A stretch of DNA of 60,000 nt, taken from positions 5,885,311 to 5,945,310 of the forward strand of contig CM022673.1 in assembly GCA_012295275.1 (NCBI GenBank), given 5' to 3'. This stretch comes from Chrysomallon squamiferum. Its lineage: Eukaryota; Mollusca; Gastropoda; Neomphalida; Peltospiridae. Below are positions 50,551 to 60,000 of this stretch, one piece after another; position 1 is the first letter of the stretch; each line of letters begins with the position of its first letter. Position numbers and translations under genes: made by a program. Below the pieces are notes generated by a model. The model made no database searches. It had not been told where the DNA came from and was given only the letters and a program-made list of their open reading frames with translations.

Positions 50551-50853
50551 AAGAATAATAGTCTAATGTCACAAGAGAAGTTGAAATTAAATTAAAAATA
50601 TGATATATCACTCACTGCCATGTTTCCAACGAAACCACTTTTCTTTATAAAAAAAAAGATATACATATAATAATTCTATATAAAAACTAATTACTTAAAA
50701 AAAAAAAAAAAAAAAAAAAAATTCAAGCGATTATTTTATTCATTTATTCATTATAATTTTATTTGTTTTTTTTTTTTTAATTTTTTGGTGGTAATGCCTC
50801 ACAAAACAATAAACTGCATATAAAGGACAGAATGCTTTCAATACAAGGTGTCC

Positions 50854-50859
50854 TTTATT
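50854..50859 (-). terminator. candidate MINDY3 polyadenylation signal
   Basis: This is the first AATAAA on the minus strand after the stop codon, 205 bp downstream. Several further copies follow at about 50734-50765. Confidence 0.45.
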
Positions 50860-50975
50860 TACATGTCTCCCCAACAGACAAAAATGAGATCTCCACCAAG
50901 GGTAATCTCAAGACATGGATAAAATAATAATAAATAAATAAAATACACAAATCAAAAAGTGCACATATAAATAAC

Positions 50976-50978
<3 letters not shown>

Positions 50979-51015
<37 letters not shown>
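50979..51015. repeat. (AAT)n array in the MINDY3 3' flank
   Basis: About 36 bp of AAT, 50 bp beyond the MINDY3 stop codon, probably inside its 3' UTR. Confidence 0.93.
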
Positions 51016-51023
<8 letters not shown>

Positions 51024-51063
51024 TATTATCAAAATCAACAAAGATGTGTTCCTGAGTGCATGT

Positions 51064-51941
51064 TTAGTTTAGTGATGGAATTGTTGCAAGTTTCCACTGT
51101 AAATCAATTGTCGGCCATTTTGTTTGAATACAGAATTTGATTGGTGATGTGTCTGTTATCACTTGGACTTCATACTCATCTTCTACTACTGCTGTTGCCT
51201 CACTGTACATAACCTGAAAAATAAATTCAAAAATTAAAAATGATGTGAAAATCAGACAGAAAAAACAACATTTGGTGACATAAAGAAATAGTCAAAATAT
51301 ACACCGAACGATGTTTTACTGGTTTTAATTAATAACAAAGTACAACACCATTTTTCTATAGTTACGACATCATTGCACACACTGTGGACCTATTTCCAGC
51401 GTTGAAAGAAAAAACATAGCTTTCAGTCACAGCTACAACTGTTGAAAAGATAAGAGGTTTTTTTGTGACAGTATAATTTTATTACCATAATCCGTTATTA
51501 ACCAGTGTAGATACATCATGGTACAAAATAACAGTAATCTGTCAGCACAAGACATTTAATTCATATGGCTGTATGTACACTTCACTACTATTACAATATT
51601 AGTGCATAAAAACACAAGTCAGTGTTATTTGCATGAATAAAAATAATCCATTTGGATCTAACCTTTCTTTTTACACTGCTATGAACAAAGTGAAATCAAA
51701 TTCTTTATATTAGTACATTTTATTAACCTACAACAAAACTTCTTCAAGTCATTATTCTCCTAAATTTGTAATATTTGTTATCTGTTCTTTCAGTGTCTGG
51801 GGATTATGCAGATTGTTATTTGTCAAACAAACATTTTGTTAGAAAATAATAATCTCAAAAGGACATCAGGCACATTAATTTAAGTCTTCAGGGTTTGCAG
51901 TATTTTTCCATACAGGAATAAATGCAGTATCCCACAGACCA

Positions 51942-51973
<32 letters not shown>

Positions 51974-53911
51974 TGTGGGTTATTTGTCTGAATATAAAAA
52001 TAACAGATTTCACAGAACATTTACTTGGGTTTGTCAAAGTGAGAAAGACCTGAATGGTTAATGTCATATTTTGTATTAATCTTGTATTCATTCATCATCT
52101 ATATTAACGTAGGCATATCAGTTCTACAATTTACTGCATGTCTAAATCAATTTTTATTTTTCTCAGATCACAAATATTATCTTCTTTCTGTAAAAAAGAA
52201 CAGCTTTTCGACAAAAAAATTACCTTTCCATTCGGACAAGATCGCTTCAGTCCGTTGTAATGGTACAGAGTGAATCCCTGAGGTAAGTCTGAATGTTTGT
52301 GTCCAGGGAAAAACTCCTCCATGAAACCATGGCGAGTGATGATTCCAAGGTTTTCTGAATCCAGCTTTGTCTTCATGATATCAACACTGGAAGTGAAAAT
52401 GAACATGAAGATCAGTGATACAGAATTACAAGTTGTCTGAGACAGAATGAGAGGGACAGCAACAGCAAAATGAAAAAAAAGAGAGAGAGAGAATTTCATT
52501 AATACAAAATCATTTCAGTTAAACAAAAATTAATAATATCCAGACGAAGGGAGATAACTCTTCACAATTTCAGAAGAACTGGAAATAAATTAATACTTTA
52601 TTTTATTTAAAAATATCAGAACATATAGTATTACTTACTACTCTTTCTCTGAAACCAGCTCCAGAGTTCCAAGAACATCACCAAGCAAAGAAGTGGCAAT
52701 AAAACCATTACCTGCAAGTAGAAACAAATTGTCTGTATGAATGTAGTTTTTTTATTTATATTACAGAGCTAATTACACCACATTTCTTATTATTTCATTT
52801 ATCAAAATACATTAAAATTATATTAGTATACATAAATTTATTTGATATAAATATATTATAGAGTTACTTATATTACACTGCTAATTACTTCATTTACTAT
52901 TTTCAAAATAATTAAACTATTAAAACTGTCTACATTAAATTTATTTACAAGTATAGTATAGAGTTAATTTCATTAAAAATCTAATCATTTCGTTTACTAT
53001 TTCCAAAATATATTAAAACCACTGTTTTGTAAATATATTAACTGTGAAGGAAAATGCAGAATCAGGATTAAAAGAAAAGCAAGAAAGAATAGGAAAACGG
53101 AAACTCTGACTCAAACTGTGGAAGAAGATGCTGGCTGTGGTGTTCAGTGAATGAGTCTGGATGAAGGAAAGGTTTGATATATTTTTTTTAAATAAATCTA
53201 GGTGAGGAGAGGGATGTTATGTGTTTTCATTTTAAACATATATTCTGTGAGGACAGTGTGGGTTTTAAATAAACAGTCTAGTGCGTGTGTGGGTGTATTT
53301 AAATAATTATTGTAGAGTGGGTGTAGGAAGGGTGGTGGGTTTTAAACAAACCTTCTGGGTCATAAGTAGAAAAAACCTGTTTTGCCATTGTTTCTGGACT
53401 TTCAGAACTGACTAAAGATTTTTCCTGAAAAAGGAAAATTACGTATTTTGAACAAAAATTATGACGTCATTTTTCTATTAAACAATATAAATGAGACAAA
53501 TTTCGTAAGTATGATATTTCTTCAAAACAAAACAAAGTCAAAAAGAAAAACCATCCATTCATCTTTTATATTCACTTCATAATAAATCAAAACAGAATTC
53601 TGAAAAGAACAAAATTTTAAAAAAAATGTAAAGTCTCAATTATTACAAAGACAATTTCTTTTAACATATAGTAAAAAAAAGAAAAAATTGATCTGTCTTT
53701 TTATAATCAGTTACTACACTTTTGTAAAGAACAGTAAACTTACTTTGGAAAATAATACTGTTAAATGTGTTTCACTGCCAAGAATCCAAATCGGAAACTT
53801 TGGGTTTTTCAAAAACCAACCAACCTGAAAGACAAAGTAACCATATTTTATATAAACTGTTTTCTGTTTCATCCTGAAAGAAAGCTTATACTGAAGTTAT
53901 CATGCTTTTGA

Positions 53912-53942
<31 letters not shown>

Positions 53943-56900
53943 AAAAAAATTGGAAAAAGTATTATTTTATTTTATTATTGTTGTTTTTGTTGGCATTTTA
54001 AAAAAAAAATTCAATACCATTGTTGACAGTAATTTATCTTCCATCTACTGTAATATTAAAACAGAATATCACTTACATAACAAAAGTAATAATTTAATCC
54101 CAGGAATTGTGGTCTAACTGCTTATATATTTCAGTTCTACAGTGCTCAAAGTTTGTTTTGAAATATCAAAGAATACTAAATATTATGTCATTTCAAAGTT
54201 TACATTTTGTACTATTATCATAACAAATCATCAAAAAATAAAAATAATAACAACAATAAATAAATAAATAAAAACCTCAACATTTTATGTGTTTTATGTG
54301 AAAGGGTTACACCTACCTCACAGTATTTAAGATGATCAAGCAATGTTAAGAAGCCAACTGTAGCTTGAGTCTGTACACCTCGCAATTCTGAAAATTTTAA
54401 TTTACAAAAAATAAATCATATATTTATTAATATATATCTGTTTACAAATATCAATAAATTTCTTTTTTCTTTTGTGCACAGAAAATTTCACTTAATATGA
54501 ATTAAATCTAAATTTCACTTTTTATTTAATAAAATAAAGTTTTATTAAAATTATGCTTTCTGGTTATTTTCTGTGCCCAAAATTAAAATATAATAATTAA
54601 TAATTAATTATTAACTAATTATTTCTCTTTTTTTTAGACTGGATCTGACAGTAGCATATTGGTTAGAGCACTGGTCTGTAGTGTAACAGGTTTCAGAATT
54701 AATCATCATTTTGGTATTTCCATTATGCAGAACTATACTAATTAGTGAGGCTATAATCCAGTATTACAGCTAACAGATATTCATGGTGTCAGTTTAATAT
54801 AAACTTACTGAGTCCAGAAACATCTTTTTCATTATCCCACACATGTGAAGATGCTCGTCCTGTCAGCAAAAGATTGATCAAACTCTGACTGAAATTTTAA
54901 AAATATAAAAATAAAAATAAAAAATATAATTTTACAGTGGGAACTATAGTTGATCCAGATCTGAATTCTGTTGCATTTCAAACATTTGGTGTTCATTTTT
55001 GTTTTGCTGTTTGTTTGTTTTTGTTGTTTTAACAATTTAAAATTAACAAAAAGAATTTTTGTATCTAGACTATGACATTTATACTTAATTAATTGTTAGG
55101 TTTTGAAGACTAATAATTAAAAAATGCTTCTAACAGATTTGTATCATGTGTGTTTTAATGCATTTATAATCACTGAATAGGGAATGGAAAATGAAAAAAA
55201 CAGACTAATTTAATGAAATTTTAACTTTTATTCATACCAAAGTAATAAATAATAATTACCTCCCATGTCCATGAATGCCATCTATCAAAGATTCTGAAGG
55301 GTCTGCAACCTCATTTTTCACTTGTTCCAAACCCTGATATAATAAATTAATTAATTAATTAATTAATAACAAAATCTGTTAAGTTCTAATAACACAATAA
55401 GAAATAAATAATAAATTCTCTGATGCTAGTCTAACAAATTCAGTAATAGTATTTTTTATTTTTTTTTACATATTTTTTTTTAATAATAATAAAATAATAG
55501 AGAAATAAATAAATCATGAACATTTTAAGCTGTCATACATATTTCTTGGTTTTTTTAAATCAAATGTAACAGCACAGCTGACTGACAGAGGTTACAAACA
55601 ATCAAAGTAATAATTTGAATAGTTTACCTTGGACAACAGAAGGGAATACAGGTACAGAAGCACTCCATATTCCTGCTGATATTCTGGAATAAGATTCTTG
55701 AGCACTTGTTTAAGATATGTCTCTTCCCCTGCAGCATGCTTCGTACATCTGAAATATGTATTTGTCATGTAGCTAAACAAAATCTGATATAAACTTAATT
55801 TTAAATCATATGCATTTTTGTGTACATGTTGTCATTCATTCATTTATTAATTCTTTCTTTCTTTAGAAATTAAATTCTGAACACTCTTTAGAGGAAACCA
55901 TGTTTTTCAATATATTATTTATAAAAAAAAAAATAATAATAAAAATTTTGACAAATTAAGTAAACTAACTAGTAAAATAAACATTTACACAACCAGTCAT
56001 CATAAAATATGAAGAACTGAAAACATGTACTGCTGTCATATTTAACATTAAAATTTCCTTCTAGACACTAAATCCTTTACAAAATTATAACTAAAACCAA
56101 AAAAATATAATCTTCAAACTATAATAAATGCATTAACAACAAATTAAAATATATATTCAACAAATTATAACAAGATATAATATACTTTTTTTTTAAAAAC
56201 AGTATATATAATATATATCTGTATTAGTGAGACTTATACTTATGTGTTATAGATATTTTGTAATGTACTGTGTGTACCGAAGTCGAGAGTGAAATGTTTC
56301 TTGATCTACTTTCCGACGTTTTGGGCTTGTTTCTCCAACATTTACATCAGAATTTTCACTGGAAGTGCTGGCCCCAGTGGCATCACTGTCTTCTAAACTG
56401 ACGAGGAAATATCTTTCAACTGACATCTGAGTCATTATTTCAAAGAGAGCTTCAAACAGGTACCTTGAAGCTTCTTCCTCTGGAAGATCAAAAAAATAAA
56501 TAAATAAATAAAAAATAAAAAAAATACTGTTTTAGAATTGAGAATGTAAAATAAAATGAGTAACTTATCTGCCACTTTACATACCCACCCATTTGAAAAG
56601 TAGTTTAATTCTTAATGACAGAAGGTAAAAAAAAAATATAAAATAAAACAATAAAAATAAATTAAATTAAAATAATAATAAAATAAAGACTTGACATTAG
56701 ATTCAAGTTCAGTGATTAGCATACAATAACACATTAAGCACTGAAAGATCAGTCTGTACTGCTCATTTGACTGTACCATTTTCCTTTCAGAAGTGTCTGA
56801 CAACTTTTGTATCAAAGAGGGTTAGCATGAAAAAAAAATCTTATTCTTATATTATTTATTTATTATCAATATCCTAGGTGAATTTATTTTACAAAGAATA

Positions 56901-58076
56901 TATCACAATAATAAATGTATTTTAAAACACTATAATGGATTAAATATGCATGAATTTATATATCACCAGTAATATTTAAAAATATAATATTTATTATGTT
57001 GACACCTGTATGTTGTGTCTTCAAAAACTATAAATTGAGTATAAAACACCTACGTGTTACTTCAGAAAAGTTTTCCACAGGATGTTCACCAAAAATGGCA
57101 TTTTTAAGTAAAAATCCCTGAACTGGTGCTATCACTGCACATGGACCTCCTTCGTGTTGTACTAGAGCAGTTGGCTCATCTTCACTGAAGCAAAATCCTT
57201 AAAATAAAAATAAAACTTTAGTATTTCAAACTTAAATCTATTTTACATATTTTATATTAATTTCTCAGTTTATAGAAAAATATAAACATTATCATTAATT
57301 TTTAACTTGAAATTTTTAACAACTGACAATTCATTAACTTTTATTTATTATCATAATTATTCAATTAAATATCACAAATGAAAATGTTACTATATGGAAA
57401 AAATATTACACAGGTTGGGGATTCCATATCAGAAATTCTGAAATGTTTTCTGTGCAGCAGAAATAGTGGTATCTATAGTATAATAGTTTGCATACATAAA
57501 ATTTATGTTATGAAAAAATTATTAAAAATATTATATTAAAAAATCCTGAAGACTAGTTGTAAAGTTGTATAATTATAACTAATAACTTCATAAGCTAAGC
57601 CTAAAGCTGTATACAGTATAGGAAATATAAATGGATTTCGTATTTAATCTTAGGCCATTTCCCTATATTCCAGAATCTGAAACACTTCCGGTCCCGATCA
57701 TTTAGGATAAAGAAGTTTAAACCTGAACTATTTATTATTAATTTATTTTTCATTCTTATTCTATTACATTCAATTTTTTCAATGACATAAACATTTGTAT
57801 AATCTGGTTATTTTATTCAAAAATTTAAAAATAATTTTGTAAAATGAATAAACGAATATTCACAGATACAAATTTGAATTGAATAAGATTCGTAGCTAAA
57901 TAAGTACATTACAAATTTTTTTAAATATAAATTTATTTTAAAAATGAAAGAACTTAATAATAAGCACCTTGAGTCCATCGTGAAAAAACATCTTCTTTCA
58001 AATCATTACCCCAGAGTAAATGCTGTAGTTTCTCAAGTGATTGTTCGTCAATTTTGGTAGTATTGCTTGATGCCAT
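51064..58076 (-). CDS. MINDY3: MINDY3 (FAM188A) K48-ubiquitin deubiquitinase, 12 coding exons, 446 aa
   Basis: Coding exons in transcript order are 57968-58076, 57054-57197, 56278-56479, 55628-55748, 55260-55333, 54809-54888, 54317-54387, 53744-53824, 53352-53424, 52639-52711, 52224-52386 and 51064-51213. They total 1341 nt with every junction in frame and GT-AG introns. MINDY proteases cleave K48-linked ubiquitin chains. The catalytic Cys is in EGGPCAVIAPVQGFLLK (C56) and the catalytic His in GSETHLTVLF (H287). Other family blocks are FSRWTQGFCFSE, EYGVLLYLYSLLLSK, HGSQSLINLLLTGRASSHVW, KFPIWILGSE, FSTYDPEGNGFI (EF-hand-like) and FTLYHYNGLK. The C-terminus ends IPSLN. Length is nearly that of human MINDY3 (445 aa). 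A Ser/Asp-rich stretch at residues 112-136 runs into a basic PKRRKV (137-142) that could be a nuclear-localisation signal. Donors of introns 1 (GTGCTT), 3 (GTACAC) and 9 (GTTTGT) are weak. An out-of-frame ATG lies 5 nt upstream of the chosen start. Confidence 0.96.
53187..53346. repeat. degenerate tandem repeat at the start of MINDY3 intron 9
   Basis: Five degenerate units each begin with TTTAAA, at 53187, 53231, 53264, 53298 and 53341 (periods 44, 33, 34 and 43), followed by G-rich GTGGG/GTGTG text. The last unit overlaps the intron 9 donor (GTTTGTTTAAA on the minus strand). Confidence 0.6.
54641..54715 (+). pseudogene. tRNA-derived fragment (tRNA-like pseudogene or SINE head) in MINDY3 intron 6
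   Basis: The sequence has a good A-box/D-arm (TAGCATATTGG, then GGTTAGAGCACTGGTCT at 54661-54677). The 17-bp block is what is expected across the D-arm and anticodon stem of animal tRNAs such as tRNA-Thr(TGT). The B-box side (GGTTTCAGAATTAATC) is decayed and no intact acceptor stem is visible, so this is not a working tRNA. It lies antisense to MINDY3. A tRNA-derived SINE or a retro-pseudogene are both possible. Confidence 0.5.
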
Positions 58077-58159
58077 TTCATTGTGTAAACTAAAGAAAAG
58101 CTACATTTGTGAGAAAAATAACAAAAAGATTCATGATTTTAAAACTTTCGTCACATTGA

Positions 58160-58168
58160 CGCCATATT
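58160..58168. promoter_or_regulatory. YY1-like site in the MINDY3 promoter
   Basis: CGCCATATT matches the YY1-type consensus CGCCATNTT and lies 84-92 bp before the MINDY3 start codon. No TATA box is evident. A TATA-less promoter with YY1 is typical of housekeeping genes, which suits this enzyme. Confidence 0.45.
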
Positions 58169-58326
58169 GTTGTAACGACAGGTAATTGGTGTTTATTACG
58201 CTACTCAATATCTGTTACTGTGCAAATGAACTGAAAACGTAGGTCGAGAACCAGTCTATCAAAAAGATCTCAAATAACAGCTAATATTTACCTTTTGTTT
58301 CGGAAAAAGATAATTTCATAGTAATT

Positions 58327-58334
58327 ATTTCCGG
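58327..58334 (-). promoter_or_regulatory. ETS-like site upstream of MINDY3
   Basis: CCGGAAAT on the minus strand fits an ETS-family core. It sits about 250 bp before the MINDY3 ATG in the last GC-richer stretch before AT-rich intergenic DNA. Confidence 0.3.
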
Positions 58335-58745
58335 CTCTCTGAGAAGCTGGAAGTACGTAATAACTTTCGTATTAGTAGTTCTAAATAATAATTATAAAAT
58401 AAAAGACACATTACAGTATTTATTTCCAGTCGTTAAAAATGAGACCAGAAGAATAAAAAATTATGTATACATAAGTTTAATAAGGAAAAGATATGAATCT
58501 ATAAAGAAAACTTTTTAAAAGAAGAAGAAAGAAAAGCAGTGATATATATATGATTTATAACATTGTACAATTTTTCACATTAACCGTCTGCAAGACTACC
58601 TTCACGCATGTGTGTGTGCGTGCGTCTGTTTGTTTATCGGTGTGCTTCGGACTATTTTATGTGGAAGATAACGTCATTATATAAAGCTATACTGATTTCA
58701 TCCAATGCTAAATGTTTATGAAGTTAGATTTTAAAACACAAACAC

Positions 58746-58758
58746 AGACACACACACA

Positions 58759-58833
<75 letters not shown>
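58746..58833. repeat. (AC)n, (AAT)n, (TA)n compound tract
   Basis: Short AC is followed by about 42 bp of AAT and 28 bp of TA. Confidence 0.96.
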
Positions 58834-58838
<5 letters not shown>

Positions 58839-59184
58839 GAGAGAGATGCATTTGATCAAAATGCTTTAAAGAATGAGTCTTTGTATTGATGAAAATTATT
58901 TCTTTGTGCTCGTAACTATCTGAACTGTCGGCGGTTAACTTAAACACTAATACATTAAAGACGCAGACATATGGCCCCACTTCTTTCTTAACCCAAATTT
59001 TCCCCAGCTGACACTCTTTGTCATGAAATAGAAAAAAAAAAAAAAAAAAAAAAAATAAAAAGTAAGTAAAGAAAAGAAAATAAATAAAGAAAAAGACTAA
59101 GAACAACAACAAAAAAAAAAAAAAGATAAGAGAAAAAATTTTGTTTTTCAATGCTCTTATTTAATAAAATTAAACTCTTTATTA

Positions 59185-59440
59185 TTAGCAGTAGTAGTAG
59201 CAGTAGTTGTAATAGTAGTAGTAGTTGTTGTTGTTGTAGTGATAGTAGAAGTAAGCATTATTATTATTATTATTATTGTTGTTGTTGTTGTTGTTGTTGT
59301 TATTGTTGTTGTTGTTGTTATTATTAACTAAGTAGTACCAGCAGTAGTAGTAGTATCGTCAGCAGCAGTGATAATACTTTTTATGATAATCATTATGATT
59401 ATTGTTGCTGTTGTCGTAGTTGTTGCTGTTGTTGTTAGTG
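59185..59440. repeat. degenerate TAG/GTT triplet array
   Basis: TAG-type triplets, then (ATT)n and (GTT)n, run to about 59440. Similar triplets reappear at 59805-59880 up to the window end. Confidence 0.92.
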
Positions 59441-60000
59441 GAAGTATTGTACTAATTATAATAGCAGTTTGGAAGGACAGACGTCCTGCGCAATCTATAA
59501 CAGGACGTCAGTTTGTCTCTTTTTTTGGGGGGATCTATTGTTCTTCCAGGTTAAAAAATAAATAATAATTTCTTTCTGTTCTTTATTTATAAGGTATGAA
59601 TACATGTATGATGTATGTAATATATACAGACTGCTTTTTTTAAAAATAGAAATTTTAGGGAAAAAAAGAACACAAAATAGTCTTCTTTACATTATCAGCA
59701 CTTCTAAGTATATTTTGTATATTTTATACAACTTTGTATTTCAACTCATTGTTAAACATATTTAATTTACGTTAAAAAGTGTCACAATTTTATAAAGTGT
59801 ATTAGTAATAGCGGTAGTAACTGTAGTAGTAGTAGTAGTTATTGTTGTTATTTTTGCTGCTGGTGGTGCTGTTCTTATTGTTTTCGTCGTGTCAGTTAAA
59901 TTAAAAGAAAAAAAGAAACAATGTAATATCATGATAAAATAACGCGTTTACGCACATTAGTAAATGTATGTACTCGCAAATACATTGTTATTGTTGTTAC

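Larger units (their letters stand above)
45000..51063. other. AT-rich flank 3' of MINDY3
   Basis: 45000-46100 still has CpG-containing unique DNA without a recognised exon. 46400-51063 is CpG-poor and AT-rich with AAT arrays, CA/TA runs (49790-49886) and homopolymers. No coding exon was found on either strand. Confidence 0.65.
58335..60000. other. upstream flank of MINDY3
   Basis: AT-rich DNA with triplet arrays, an A-run at 59031-59055 and a small unique patch at 59465-59540. No divergent gene start was recognised. Confidence 0.6.

Overview
This is eukaryotic nuclear DNA from an invertebrate animal. It is AT-rich, packed with simple-sequence repeats, and contains intron-bearing genes with GT-AG splice sites. 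A lophotrochozoan, most likely a mollusc, is the best guess. The reasons are long (CT)n/(GA)n, (TTA)n and (TATC)n tracts, short introns in a housekeeping gene, a FoxQ2-type forkhead gene, and a recurrent TTATCTCCC motif that I recall as common in molluscan DNA. The species cannot be named from the sequence. There are no bacterial operons, CRISPR arrays, rRNA genes or intact tRNA genes.

Three protein-coding genes are well supported. (1) A ptf1a-type bHLH gene on the + strand (21898-22899, two coding exons, 204 aa) has the bHLH domain and both C-terminal tryptophan motifs that bind RBPJ in the family. (2) A single-exon foxQ2-type forkhead gene on the - strand (29562-30263, 233 aa) has a TATA box about 80 bp before its start. 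The two genes converge with 6.7 kb between them. (3) A complete 12-exon MINDY3/FAM188A deubiquitinase gene lies on the - strand (51064-58076, 446 aa). All eleven introns keep the reading frame, and Cys56 and His287 match the catalytic pair.

Layout. 1-21.2 kb has no recognised gene. It holds long microsatellites separated by CpG-richer islands that carry E-boxes, a three-copy SOX/homeodomain-like 16-mer (6385-6494) and a first-exon-like module (15093-15201). 21.2-30.4 kb is the transcription-factor segment. 30.4-46 kb again mixes repeats with islands: a dispersed 100-bp repeat pair, a (GA)n-linked repeat shared with 13.9 kb, a perfect 44-bp palindrome, paired TGCACGTGCA sites, and an orphan CRE+TATA promoter-like site at 44.4 kb. 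46-58 kb is CpG-poor, lacks long (CT)n/(GA)n tracts, and contains MINDY3. 58.1-60 kb is its promoter followed by more triplet repeats.

The genes do not form a pathway. Two are developmental regulators whose relatives act in neural or anterior patterning. The third is a general K48-ubiquitin protease. No new enzymatic or defence system was seen. The most unusual material is non-coding: repeated transcription-factor-like motif clusters, microsatellite-linked repeats and orphan promoter or first-exon modules.
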